NCBI GenBank assembly: GCA_963836355.1
Contig: CAWIJO010000002.1
Location: 868,001 to 932,000, forward strand
Source of the DNA: Palsa-506 sp963836355
GTDB lineage: Bacteria; Actinomycetota; Actinomycetes; Streptosporangiales; Streptosporangiaceae
Reading direction: 5' to 3'
Length of the DNA: 64,000 nt
Positions 8,574 through 17,588 of this stretch are shown in pieces; position 1 is the stretch's first letter; each line of letters opens with the position of its first letter. Below the pieces are notes generated by a model, which saw only the letters and a program-made list of their open reading frames with translations, made no database searches and was not told the DNA's origin. Position numbers and translations under genes: made by a program.

Positions 8574-11500
8574 GTGGCTGACACGCCTTGCAGTGCCGCA
8601 GGCGGCCAGCCGATCGCCATCGTCGGACTCGCCTGCCGGTTCCCCGATGCCGATGATCCGCCGGCGCTACTTGACCTGGTGCTGACCGGTCGCCGTGCGT
8701 TTCGGCGGCTGCCGCCATGCAGGCTCGATATAGCCGAGTACTACAGTCCCGATCCGGCCACTCCGGACGCGACCTACAGCACCCGGGCCGCGCTGATCGA
8801 AGGCTGGCGATTCGACCGGGCAGCCTTCGGCGTATCCGCGGCTGACTATGCGAGCGCTGACCCGGCCCACTGGCTCGCGCTGGAGACAGTCGCCCGCGCA
8901 CTCGCCGCAGCGGGGTTCGCCGGCGGCCGGGGGCTGGCCAGGAACCGGGTTGGCGTCGTGATCGGCAATACCCTGACCGGCGACACCTCCAGGGCTACCG
9001 CGCTGCGACTGCGCTGGCCTTACGTCCGGCGGGTGCTGGCCGACGCGATGATCGCCTCCGGGCTCTCCAGGGAGCAGGGCATGCCGGTGCTGCGGCAAGC
9101 GGCGGCCCGGTACCTCGCGCCGTTCCCGGAAGTGACCGCCGCCACCTTGGCCGGCAGCATCCCGGCTTCGATCGCGGCCAGGATCTGCGGTTACTTCGGC
9201 TTCCGGGGCGGCGGTCACGCGGTCGACGGCGCGGCATCCTCCTCGCTGCTCGCGGTGGCGTCCGCCTGTACCGCGCTGGCCGCCGGCGACCTTGACGTCG
9301 CGCTGGCCGGTGGCGTGGACGTGAGCCTGGATCCGCTTGAGCTCGTCGGGCTCGCCAAGGCCGGCCTGCTGGCTGCCGCGGATGTGCGTGTCTATGACGA
9401 GAACCCGACCGGGTTCCTGCCAGGCGAGGGCTGCGGGGTAGTCGTCTTGATGCGGGCCGCCGATGCCCGGGCGGCCGATTTGCCGGTGTACGCCGAGATC
9501 GCCGGCTGGGGAATGTCCTCCACCGGCCAGCCGGGCCTGGCAGCGCCGGATCACGCCAGCCAGCTGCTCGCGCTGCGCCGGGCTTACCTGCAGGCAGGCA
9601 TCGAACCCGCTGACGTCCAGCTAATCGAGGGGCACGGGGCGGCCACCGCGGCTAGCGATCTCGCCGAGCTCACCGCGCTCGCCGAGCTACGGCATGGCGC
9701 GCGGCGGGCGGCCGTGCTCGGCTCGATCGCCGCCAACATCGGCCACGCCAAGGCCGCAGGCGGCGCGGCCGGGCTGATCAAGACCGTGCTCGCGATGGGC
9801 AGCGAGGCCCGACCGCCCGCCACTGGCGTCGGCACGCCGCACCCGTTGCTCCGCGGCAAGGACTCCGGGCTGCAGCTGTCCGCCGAAGCGGCGCCCTGGC
9901 CCGACGGGCCGAGGATCGCCGCGGTCAGCGCGATGGATCCGGCCGGGGTCAATGTCCATATGGTGCTCAGCAGCGAGCCCGTCCAGGCGTCCAGGCACGA
10001 TCGCGGATTCCGGGTCCTGGCGCGGGTACGGCGCACGCCAGCCGATGCCCTGACCGCCGCCACTCCGGCGGCAGCGCAGCTACCCGGTGCAGCGAACCGG
10101 GCCTTTGCCTACCTGCTGCATGCCCAGGACCGCGCCACGCTGGCCGCCACCCTGACCAGGATCGCGGACATCGCGTCCTGGCTGTCAGATGCGGAGATGC
10201 ACGACCTCGCCTGCAAACTGACGCGGGACGCTGGCGGCCAGGGGCCGGTCCGGGTAGGCATCGTGGCCAGCAGGCAGGAACAGCTCGGCAGGCTGGCCCG
10301 GGAGGCCATCGCGCTGCTGCCGGATCTTGCCGCCGACCGGCTGGTCATCCGGCCGGGGATCGTCGCGGCCGACGGAGCGAGCGGCCGGGTTACCCTGCTG
10401 CTGTCCGGCCGCGACAGCGCGACCGTGGCGGCAGCGCAGGCCGGCCGTGAAGCTAGCGCGCAGCACGGAGCGGTCGCAGGACGCGGAGAGACGGCCGGGA
10501 CAGGAGGGACGGCCGGGTGCGGAGAGACAGCAGGGTCAGGAGGGACGGCCGAGCGCGGGGTGCCCGCAGCCGAACATCAGGCCAGCCCGACTGCAGGACA
10601 ACCGCACGGCAGCGCGACTGGCGGCCAGCCGCCAGCGCCTGGCTTGCCATTGCTGGCCTGGCCAGTCCTGGGCTGGCTGGACCGGCTCGGCGTGCGGGCA
10701 GCCGCTGCGGTCGGGCGCGGCCTCGGCGAGATCGCCGGCCTGGCCTGGGCGGGCTGCCTGACCGAAGCACAGGCGACCAGGCTTGCGTCGCGCTGCAGCG
10801 AGATCCTGGACGGCCCCGGCAACACCGTCGCGGCGCTGGCTGACCGATCAGCGCAGTTGCGCGCGCTGCTGACCCAGTTCGTGTTCAGCGCGCCGCGGCG
10901 GCGCCTGATCTCCGCCGCTACCGGGCGCGCGCTGACCTCGGCCGACGACGTTGTCGAGGCGTTGTGCGCGCAGCTTGGCGTGAAGGACCGGCTGTACGAG
11001 GCGCTCGGCGGTGGCGCCGCGAGGGCCGACCTGCTGGTCGAGACCGGGCCCGGGCAGGCGCTGTGCGCCGCCGCGGCAAGGTACTGCGATGTGCCGGCGG
11101 TCAGCCTGGCCAGCGGGGTCGATGACCTGACGGGCCGCGACGCGGGACCCGGGGACGGGCGCGCCGCGGCCCGGGCGGCCGCCGCCCTGTTCGCGGCCGG
11201 CGCGCTCGGCATGCCCAGGGCACTGTACCTGAGAGAGTCCGCACGGCCGATCGACATCTGGCGGGAGCGGATCTTCATTGTCAGCCCCTGCCAGGCGCAA
11301 CGGTCCCCGGCGGCTCGCACGGTCGAACCGGCGTCTGGCCCGGCCGCCAGGACGGCCGGCCAGGCGCCGCATGGCGCCCGGTCGCTTGGCGCAGTCATGC
11401 CGGCCGCGGCCGGCCGGACTAGTGCTGCGGGCCCGGCTACCGGCCCCGGTACGACTGAGGGCCCGGCCCCTACTGAGGGCCTGACTACGACCGAGGGCCC

Positions 11501-11777
11501 GGTTACGACTGAGGGCCGGATGGCGGAGGTGCCGTCTTCGATCGACGGGCCACAGCAGGCGCCTGCCCAGGTCGGCCACGCCGAGCAGGACGCCGGCCCC
11601 GCCGACCCGGGCCCGCGACTCGCTGATGGCGGGGCAATAGGCGCCAGGCCCGGCCAGGCACGGGCGGCCCAGCCAGTCCAGCCTGCGCCTGGCCAGGGAG
11701 GACCAGCGGGAGCCCGACCAGCGGGAGCCCGGCCAGCGGGAGCCCGGCCAGCGGGAGCCCGGCCAGCGAGGCCTTGA
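8574..11777 (+). CDS. Enediyne-type iterative PKS, KS-AT half, catalytic residues lost (pseudoenzyme or relic)
   Basis: 1067 aa. The N-terminal ~470 residues follow enediyne PksE ketosynthases closely (RRAFRRLP, VVIGNTLTGD, LRWPYVRRV). The nucleophile motif, DGACSSS in the family, reads DGAASSS here, so Cys is Ala; both His motifs survive in altered form (EGHGAAT, NIGHAKAA). A degraded acyltransferase follows (about 600-880), with GHSLGEI reduced to GRGLGEI, removing the Ser nucleophile. No ACP (GxDSL) is seen; instead residues ~900-1067 are low-complexity repeats. The GTG start has no clear ribosome site. It continues in function with the next ORF, which carries the remaining domains. Confidence 0.8.
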   Translation: MADTPCSAAGGQPIAIVGLACRFPDADDPPALLDLVLTGRRAFRRLPPCRLDIAEYYSPDPATPDATYSTRAALIEGWRFDRAAFGVSAADYASADPAHWLALETVARALAAAGFAGGRGLARNRVGVVIGNTLTGDTSRATALRLRWPYVRRVLADAMIASGLSREQGMPVLRQAAARYLAPFPEVTAATLAGSIPASIAARICGYFGFRGGGHAVDGAASSSLLAVASACTALAAGDLDVALAGGVDVSLDPLELVGLAKAGLLAAADVRVYDENPTGFLPGEGCGVVVLMRAADARAADLPVYAEIAGWGMSSTGQPGLAAPDHASQLLALRRAYLQAGIEPADVQLIEGHGAATAASDLAELTALAELRHGARRAAVLGSIAANIGHAKAAGGAAGLIKTVLAMGSEARPPATGVGTPHPLLRGKDSGLQLSAEAAPWPDGPRIAAVSAMDPAGVNVHMVLSSEPVQASRHDRGFRVLARVRRTPADALTAATPAAAQLPGAANRAFAYLLHAQDRATLAATLTRIADIASWLSDAEMHDLACKLTRDAGGQGPVRVGIVASRQEQLGRLAREAIALLPDLAADRLVIRPGIVAADGASGRVTLLLSGRDSATVAAAQAGREASAQHGAVAGRGETAGTGGTAGCGETAGSGGTAERGVPAAEHQASPTAGQPHGSATGGQPPAPGLPLLAWPVLGWLDRLGVRAAAAVGRGLGEIAGLAWAGCLTEAQATRLASRCSEILDGPGNTVAALADRSAQLRALLTQFVFSAPRRRLISAATGRALTSADDVVEALCAQLGVKDRLYEALGGGAARADLLVETGPGQALCAAAARYCDVPAVSLASGVDDLTGRDAGPGDGRAAARAAAALFAAGALGMPRALYLRESARPIDIWRERIFIVSPCQAQRSPAARTVEPASGPAARTAGQAPHGARSLGAVMPAAAGRTSAAGPATGPGTTEGPAPTEGLTTTEGPVTTEGRMAEVPSSIDGPQQAPAQVGHAEQDAGPADPGPRLADGGAIGARPGQARAAQPVQPAPGQGGPAGARPAGARPAGARPAGARPARP
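10485..10556. repeat. Four 18-bp tandem repeats in the PKS AT region
   Basis: Degenerate unit GGAGRGACGGCCGGGWSM, four copies, encoding a G-[EG]-T-A-[GE]-x hexapeptide inserted in the AT domain. Confidence 0.85.
11451..11522. repeat. Four 18-bp tandem repeats encoding TTEGP-type units
   Basis: Unit near ACGACTGAGGGCCCGGYY, four copies, in frame, located where the ACP of an enediyne PKS would be expected. Confidence 0.85.
11701..11775. repeat. 15-bp tandem repeats at the end of the KS-AT ORF
   Basis: Unit GRCCAGCGGGAGCCC, four near-perfect copies plus a partial fifth, encoding GARPA pentapeptides up to the stop codon. Confidence 0.9.
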
Positions 11778-11922
11778 CCCGCAGCGAGCCGGGCCAGCGC
11801 TAGCGGCGGCACCGACACCAGCGCCGTCGGCCGCATTGGCGCCGCGACCCACATTGGCTGCGCCGTCCGCGCCGGCTGCGCGAGCCTGGAACGATTTCGA
11901 GGCCAGGACCGAGCCCAGGACC

Positions 11923-11976
11923 GGATCAGCGCCGCTGCCCGGATCAGCGGGGCTGCCCGGATCAGCGGGGCTGGCC
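11923..11976. repeat. Three 18-bp tandem repeats
   Basis: Unit GGATCAGCGGGGCTGCCC, three copies with few changes, in the linker before the KR half. Confidence 0.85.
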
Positions 11977-13730
11977 GGGTCTGGCTACCGGCCGGAGTCC
12001 CGGGCGGGGCGGCCTGCGGCACGTCGGGCAGCGCCGCTGACACCGGCGGGCGGACCGGCCGGCGGCCGGGAGCCGGCACCACGGGACGACGACCCGGTGA
12101 CCGGGATCGGGCCGTGGACCCGGTGCTTCGCCGAGCAGCTGCAACCACTCCGTGAGCCCGTCATCAGCGCGGACAACAAGCCCTGGCGGGTGACAGTTGC
12201 CCCGGATCATCCGTTAAAAAAGGTCGTCGATGATCTTTTCCCGGACGAGCCGGGTGCCGGGCGCACTCTTGCCGTCGTCGGCGACCCGGACGACCCGGGC
12301 GCCTGTGCCGCGGCATTGAGCGCCGCTGCGGACGCGATCCGCACCGGCCGACTGGTCATGATCACCCCCGGGGCCGGGTTCACTGGATTCCTGGCGAGCC
12401 TGCACGCCGAGCACCCTGCGCTGGGCATCACGCTGCTGCGGGTACCGCAGAGCGCCGAGGGGCTGCGCGCCGCAAGCCAGCATGCCGCCACCGTGCCTGG
12501 CCAGTTCCGCGAACTGTCGATCGACACCGCCGGCCAGCCGCGCGAGCCCGTCATGGTGCCCGCGGCGGTACCGGGGGGTGGCACGTTCCCGCTCGGGCCA
12601 GATGACGTCGTCCTGGTCAGCCGCGGCATGCAGGGCGCCGGGCTGGCGCTCGCGCAAGTGCTCGCGTGCTGCGGGTCACCGGTCGCGGTGATCGGCCGGG
12701 CCGGGCCGGAGGAGGACCCCGCCGTGGTTCGCGGGCTGGAGCAGCTTCGCTCGGCGGGCGCGCGGATCGCCTATGAGGTCATCGACATAGCCAACCCGGC
12801 CGACATGGCCGCCGCGATGCAGCGGATCGAGCGCAGGCTCGGCCAGGTGACGGCGGTCGGGCACGCGGCCAGAGCCAGGCGGCCGCTGCCGATCGCCGAG
12901 CTGACCGAGGCCGACGTCCGCGCGCATGCCGCGGCCGAGACGGCGGGCCTGCGGGACCTGGTGAGCAGCATCAGGACCGACCGGCTACGACTGATCGTCA
13001 CCTTCGGCTCGGTCATAGCGCGATACGGGACGGCCGGACAGAGCCTGCTCGCGCTCGCCAGCGGTTCCCTCGCCGAGCAGGCGCAGCGCATGTCGGACGC
13101 CATCAGCGGGTGCCGGGCTGTGCACGTGGACTGGCCCGGCTGGTCCGGAGCCGGCTTCGGCGAGCGCGCCGACCTGACGGCCGGCCTGGCCCGGGCCGGA
13201 ATCCTGCCCATCCCGATCAGGCACGCCTCGCGGATGCTACTCAAGATGCTGGCCACACCCGGACTGCCGGCCAGGGTAGCCGTGCACGGCCGGGCTGGCG
13301 TCCCGGCGCCGCGGGCAGTGGCCGGTCGCGCGCTTCGGCCGACGGCGGCCGGCCGGTTCCTTGAGGTCACGCGGGTGCACTATCCGGGCATCGAGCTGGT
13401 CTGCGACGCCAGGCTGTCGCTGCGCTCCGACCCTTACCTGGCCGAGCACCAGGTCGACGGCATCCCGATGCTGCCAGCCGCGATGGCCCTCGAGGCGATG
13501 GCGCAGGCAGCCTCGGCGCTGGCTGGCCGACCGGTCCGCCAGGCATCCGGCGTGTCGATGCTCGCGCCGGTCGTCATCCCGGCCGGCCAGCCGGAGAGCC
13601 GGGCCGTGATCAGGGTCTGCGCGCTGCGCGACGGCGATACCGTGCGCGCCGCGATCCGGTGCGCCGACAGCGACTTCCTGGTTGACCATTTCAGCGCGAC
13701 GTTCGGCTGCCTGCCGGGCCAGCCCGCAGC

Positions 13731-13770
13731 CGCCGGTGCGGCGACCGCCGGTGCGGCGACCGCCGGCGAG
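13731..13770. repeat. 15-bp tandem repeats in the DH region
   Basis: Unit CGCCGGTGCGGCGAC, two perfect copies and a partial third, encoding Ala/Gly/Thr pentapeptides. Confidence 0.8.
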
Positions 13771-14150
13771 GGGCCGGCTACGCATGTGGGCAGCGCGGGG
13801 ATCGTGGACGGCACGGAGCTGTACGGGCCGATCTGCTTCCAGTCGGGGCGGTTCCGGCGGGTGGCATTCCTGCCGGAGGTGACACCGCGGTCCTGCCGGG
13901 CGCTGCTGCGGGGCGGGGATGAGCAGCCATGGTTCGGCCCGGCGTCCGACGGTGATCCGGCCGGCCCGCCGCTTGTCCTCGGCAGTCCCGGGCTGAACGA
14001 CGCGACGATGCACGTGCTGCAGGCCTGCGTACCGCACCGGCGGCTGCTCCCGGCCTGCTGCGACACCGTGACGTTCAGCGGCAGGGAAACCAGCGGCGCG
14101 GTGGAGATCCGCGCTGTCGCGGCCGGCCAGCACGGCGGGCCGGCCGGGCC

Positions 14151-14194
14151 AGCCGCCGGAAGCCGGCCAGCCGCCGGAAGCCGGCCAGCCGCCG
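14151..14194. repeat. 18-bp tandem repeats beside the PKS frameshift
   Basis: Unit AGCCGCCGGAAGCCGGCC, two perfect copies plus eight bases. It lies just before the point where the coding frame changes, so repeat slippage may have caused the shift. Confidence 0.8.
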
Positions 14195-14576
14195 CGGCTG
14201 GGGCACGGGCTGAGGCGCCCCCGAGGGCGGCGCCGCCGTCCCCGCAGCCTGTACCGCAGCCACGGCGGCCGGCCTGCCCGCAGCCCTGGCGCGCACGGTG
14301 CCCGCCGAGCATTGCTGGGACGTCGACGCGGTCGACGCGGCCGGGAACATGCTGGTCAGCTGGCGCGGGCTGCGGTTGCGGGATGCCGGCCCACTGCCCA
14401 GGACCGGCGCCTGGCCGGCCCCGCTGCTGTCGGTCTACCTGGAGCGAAGCGCGGCGGAACTGGGCCTGGCCGACGGCATCCAGGTCAGCGTCCAATGCAC
14501 CGAAGCTGCCGCTCCCGGGGCCGGCCAGGCACCAGCCGACGCCGCGGCGGACCAGGCACTGGCTGTACCCGCGGCC

Positions 14577-14756
14577 GGGCCGAAACTGGCCGGGCCGCAG
14601 ATCACCGGGCCGGAACTGGCCGGGCCGAAACTGGCCGGGCCGCAGATCACCGGGCCGGAACTGGCCGGGCCGGAACTGGCCGGGCCGCAGATCACCGGGC
14701 CGCAGATCACCGGGCCGCAGATCACCGGGCCGCAGATCACCGGGCCGCAGATCGCG
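14577..14756. repeat. Twelve-unit 15-bp tandem repeat array encoding GP-[QEK]-[IL]-[TA]
   Basis: Two interleaved unit types, GGGCCGCAGATCACC and GGGCCGGAACTGGCC (with a GGGCCGAAACTGGCC variant), make 12 consecutive 15-bp units ending with five of the first type (the last one altered). All are in frame, giving GPQIT/GPELA/GPKLA pentapeptides in the C-terminal PKS remnant. It is the longest minisatellite in the window. Confidence 0.95.
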
Positions 14757-15201
14757 GCGCCGGAGCCGGCCGCGAGCGGCGGTGGGGGCTGGCTGGCCGG
14801 CTTCGCGCTGACAGCGACCGGCGGTCACACGGTATGCAGCTGGCATGCCGCCGATCCGGCGCAGGGCGGCCCGGCGGCCGATCCGCGGCTGGCCGGCCTG
14901 CGGACGGAACTGGCCCGGCGGTTCAGCGAGCCGCGCGCGACACTGAACGCACGGCTCCGGGCCATCGCGGCCTGCCTGCCGGCCCCGGACCCGCGGGAAC
15001 TCCACCTCGCCATCGACAGGGTCTCCAGTGAGCGGTGGGTCCTCCTGCGCACCGGCGGAGCCGTCATCGCCTGCACCGTGGCGGACATCAGCGGCGTGCC
15101 GCTGCCGGTGGCGATAGCGCTGGCGTCCAGCGACTCCGGCGGTGGCCCCGGCAGCTCAGACGGCCGGGAGTGCCCGGGCAGCGGCCACCTAGTTTCACCA
15201 G

Positions 15202-15243
15202 TGGTTAAGATCTGACCGCCCATCACCGGGCGGATCTTAACCA
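15202..15243. terminator. Long imperfect inverted repeat at the end of the PKS remnant
   Basis: TGGTTAAGATC pairs with GATCTTAACCA, and an inner CGCCC/GGGCG extends the stem. The stop TGA of the last PKS frame lies in the bulge. No T-run follows, but it is the only strong hairpin before the P450 gene and could end transcription. Confidence 0.55.
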
Positions 15244-15432
15244 GTAATGCTGATCTTGGAATTCCTGCGGCTGGTGTGGCGGATGAGGCAATTCTTGCGG
15301 CGCAGGCTTAGCTGCCGCGGATCACGATGGGAGGCTGGCGGGACGAGCCAGGCGGCACGCCCGGGATAGGCCGCCTAGCAGGCCGGTATGCGAAGATTGG
15401 GGCAGCGGAGTCCAAGCCGGAAGGCATCGCCC

Positions 15433-16698
15433 GTGACCACACCGAGCCGTACGCCAGCCTTCGCCGACATTGACCTGTCCAGCTCCGAGTTCTGGGCTCA
15501 GTCCCTGGCACAGCGGCAGGCGGACTTCGCCCGGCTGCGATCGCTCGGCCAGCCGAAGTTCTTCGCCGAGCCGGACTCCCCGTTCGCGCAGCCGGATGGC
15601 GGCTATTACGCGCTGGTCCGGCACGCGGACGTGGCGGAGGCCAGCCGGAACCCCGAAGTATTCTGCTCCGGGCGGGGCGCCACCAGCGTCGAGGATCTCC
15701 CGGTCGAGTTCAACGAGTACTTCGGCTCGATGATCAACATGGACGATCCGCGGCATGCCCGGCTGCGCCGGATCGTGTCCAGGGCGTTCACCCCGCGGAT
15801 GATCTCCAGGTTCGAGGCTGACGTGCAGCGGACCGCCGGCGTCATCATGGATGACCTGCTGGCGAACGGGCCCGGCGACTTCGTCGAGCAGGTAGCGGCC
15901 AGGCTGCCGCTGAAGATCATCTGCGACATGATGGGCATCGGCGGCGAGCATTACGGCATGGTGCTGCGGAACACAAACATCATCCTGTCCGGCTCAGATC
16001 CCGAGTTCATCAGCGAAGACATGGATGAGGCCATTACCCAGATCCTCACCGCCGGGCAGGAGCTCGCGTCGCTCGTCACCGACCTGGCGGCGCAGCGCCT
16101 CCAGCGGCCTGCCGACGACCTGACCACTGCCCTGGCCAGTGCCAACATCGACGGCGAGCAGCTGACGCCGGCCGAGCTCGCCTCCTTCTTCATCCTGCTC
16201 GTGGTGGCTGGCAACGAGACCACCCGGAACGCGATATCGCACTCGCTGATGCTGCTGACCGAGTTTCCGGAGCAGCGCGCGCTGCTGCTCAGCGACCTGG
16301 ACGGCCGGATCGGCGGCGCGGTTGAGGAGATCGTCCGGTACGTCTCGCCGGTCATCTTCATGCGCCGCACGCTGACCCGCGATTACACGATGAACGGGCA
16401 CGCCTACCGCGAGGGCGACAAGGCGGTGCTGTTCTACTGGTCGGCCAACCGCGACGAGGCTGCCTTCGCCGAGCCGGATAGGTTCGACATCAGCCGGTCA
16501 CCGAACCCGCACGTCGGCTTCGGCGCGGCCGGCCCGCATTTCTGCCTGGGCGCTCACCTGGCCCGCCGGGAGATCACGGCGATCCTGCGCGAGCTGCTGC
16601 AGCGGGTGCCTGGCATCCGGGCCGCCGGGGAGCCGGACCGGCTGCTCTCGAGTTTTATCAACGGCATCAAGCACCTGCCGTATGAATTTACCGGTTAA
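15433..16698 (+). CDS. Cytochrome P450 (CYP125/CYP124-like)
   Basis: 421 aa from a GTG with GGAAGG eight bases upstream; an ATG 15 codons earlier lacks a ribosome site. Soluble heme monooxygenase: I-helix AGNETTR (about residue 259), K-helix ExxR in EEIVRY, and heme loop FGAAGPHFCLGAH with Cys near 369. MINMDDPRHARLRR and the VGFGAAGPHFC signature resemble steroid/branched-lipid hydroxylases of the CYP124-125 group, but the substrate is unknown. It follows the decayed PKS in the same direction and could be a former tailoring enzyme or an unrelated lipid oxidase. No ferredoxin gene is adjacent. Confidence 0.9.
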   Translation: MTTPSRTPAFADIDLSSSEFWAQSLAQRQADFARLRSLGQPKFFAEPDSPFAQPDGGYYALVRHADVAEASRNPEVFCSGRGATSVEDLPVEFNEYFGSMINMDDPRHARLRRIVSRAFTPRMISRFEADVQRTAGVIMDDLLANGPGDFVEQVAARLPLKIICDMMGIGGEHYGMVLRNTNIILSGSDPEFISEDMDEAITQILTAGQELASLVTDLAAQRLQRPADDLTTALASANIDGEQLTPAELASFFILLVVAGNETTRNAISHSLMLLTEFPEQRALLLSDLDGRIGGAVEEIVRYVSPVIFMRRTLTRDYTMNGHAYREGDKAVLFYWSANRDEAAFAEPDRFDISRSPNPHVGFGAAGPHFCLGAHLARREITAILRELLQRVPGIRAAGEPDRLLSSFINGIKHLPYEFTG

Positions 16699-16787
16699 CG
16701 GATTCTCGGGGGTAGCCGCGGTAGGCAGGCCTGACTGGTTGCGAATAGTCATGCCTGCATAGCCAGCCGGGTCAATCCTGTAACTAG

Positions 16788-16802
16788 CTGTAATCGATAC
16801 AG
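16788..16802. promoter_or_regulatory. Palindrome CTGTA-N5-TACAG
   Basis: CTGTAATCGATACAG, perfect 5-bp arms around ATCGA, ten bases upstream of a TATAAC sequence. It looks like an operator for a plus-strand promoter, but the only reading frame downstream is the 16-codon one. Confidence 0.45.
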
Positions 16803-16870
16803 TACAGCGTGTATAACTGGAGTCCCACGAGGCGCTCTGGGCACGGTGAGCCGGTCCCAAGGGGGGTCAC

Positions 16871-16921
16871 GTGGGCATCGGGAACCGCAAGGCGCGGAGG
16901 GGAACCCTCGTCGGGGCCTGA
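16871..16921 (+). CDS. Possible 16-aa small ORF (VGIGNRKARRGTLVGA)
   Basis: GTG start with a strong AAGGGGGG site four bases upstream and a TATAAC box about 55 bp before it; ends in TGA at the start of the 16-bp repeat array. Basic peptide, no known family. Support is only the ribosome site and promoter-like sequence. Confidence 0.3.
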   Translation: MGIGNRKARRGTLVGA

Positions 16922-16922
16922 C

Positions 16923-16970
16923 TGGCCCGGGCGGGGACTGGCCCGGGCGGGGACCGGCCCGGGCGGGGAC
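16923..16970. repeat. Three 16-bp tandem repeats, non-coding
   Basis: Unit YGGCCCGGGCGGGGAC, three copies. The unit length is not a multiple of three, in keeping with a non-coding location. Confidence 0.9.
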
Positions 16971-17053
16971 CGGCCGGCGGCGTGCGCGTCCGTGCGGTCA
17001 CCGCCGGGCTGGTCGCCAGCCGCCGTACGAGGGTCGCGGCAAGCGGAGGGGGA

Positions 17054-17108
17054 CCTTCGTCCGGTGGGCGGCGCCACCCGGGGGCGTGGCGCCGCCCACG
17101 GACGAAGG
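17054..17108. terminator. 22-bp stem hairpin between convergent genes
   Basis: CCTTCGTCCG and TGGGCGGCGCCA on the left pair completely with the right arm at 17087-17108, leaving one bulged G and a 10-base loop. The stem is symmetric enough to serve both the P450 and the convergent dehydratase gene as a T-less actinobacterial terminator. Confidence 0.6.
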
Positions 17109-17173
17109 CCAGTAGCCCGGTCAGGGCCAATGCGCAGCCCGGGCCCTGCTCAATTGGCGGGGCAGGGCCGGGC

Positions 17174-17452
17174 TCAGCCGAGTTCGCTGATCCGCCCGGC
17201 CAGGCTGAAGTCGGCGCCGGTCAGGCCGCCGGCCGAGTGCGTGGACAGGGTCAGGGTCACCTTGTTCCACTGGATCAGGATGTCCGGATGGTGCCCGACG
17301 TCCTCGGCGAGGTATGCCACCGCCCCGGTGAACAGCATCGCCTCGCGGAAGTCCTGGTGGGTCACGGTGCGGGTGATGCTGGCGCCCTCGCGGGCCCAGC
17401 CTGGCGTGTTACGCAGCTGAGCCGCGATCTCGTCCTCGTTTAGCAGTTCCAT
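17174..17452 (-). CDS. Pterin-4a-carbinolamine dehydratase
   Basis: 92 aa, full length for the family. It dehydrates 4a-hydroxytetrahydrobiopterin after aromatic hydroxylation. The signature EDVGHHPDILIQWNKVTLTL carries the active-site His-His and Trp, and the C-terminal THSAGGLTGADF segment fits. The ATG is preceded by a GATATT box eight bases upstream and no ribosome site, so translation is probably leaderless. No aromatic amino acid hydroxylase is nearby. It is divergent from gcvT. Confidence 0.92.
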   Translation of the reverse strand: MELLNEDEIAAQLRNTPGWAREGASITRTVTHQDFREAMLFTGAVAYLAEDVGHHPDILIQWNKVTLTLSTHSAGGLTGADFSLAGRISELG

Positions 17453-17588
17453 GCATCTCGAATATCACGCCGGGCCCGGTCCCGGTAGGCTGACCCGCAC
17501 CGGACGCGCCCTGGCACCGGCCGGGCCACCATCGCGGCGGCGCGCCCGGCTGCATTCGGCGCCAACGTCCCGCCCTGGAGTGCCGCAG

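Larger units (their letters stand above)
11836..15215 (+). pseudogene. Enediyne-type PKS, KR-DH-PPTase half, frameshifted
   Basis: The frame from 11836 to about 14.2 kb carries the region preceding KR (RCFAEQLQP, TGRLVMITPGAGFTGF), a KR with a damaged cofactor loop (SRGMQGAGLALA) and a dehydratase with EHQVDGIPMLP. Homology then continues in another frame (about 14.24-15.215 kb) with the DH end (VDAAGNMLVSWRGLRLRDAGP) and the final stretch resembling the C-terminus of the PPTase domain; the PPTase core is missing. The frame change lies between about 14.11 and 14.24 kb, in a repeat-rich segment with a C5 run. Tandem repeats occupy much of the remainder. With the upstream ORF it accounts for one ~1900-aa ancestral PksE. 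Confidence 0.78.
16699..17173. other. Non-coding interval with palindrome, repeats and hairpin
   Basis: 475 bp between the convergent P450 and pterin dehydratase genes. It holds a 15-bp palindrome, a TATAAC box at 16812, a possible 16-codon frame, a 16-bp repeat array and a long hairpin, listed separately. Longer frames here show no codon bias and I regard them as chance. Confidence 0.6.

Noticed and set aside
14577..14756. CRISPR array
   Set aside because: 15-bp units follow one another without spacers and lie in frame within a gene.
17453..17588. Glycine riboswitch upstream of gcvT
   Set aside because: No paired aptamer-like conserved GGAGAG/stem pattern; the gap is short and GC-rich.
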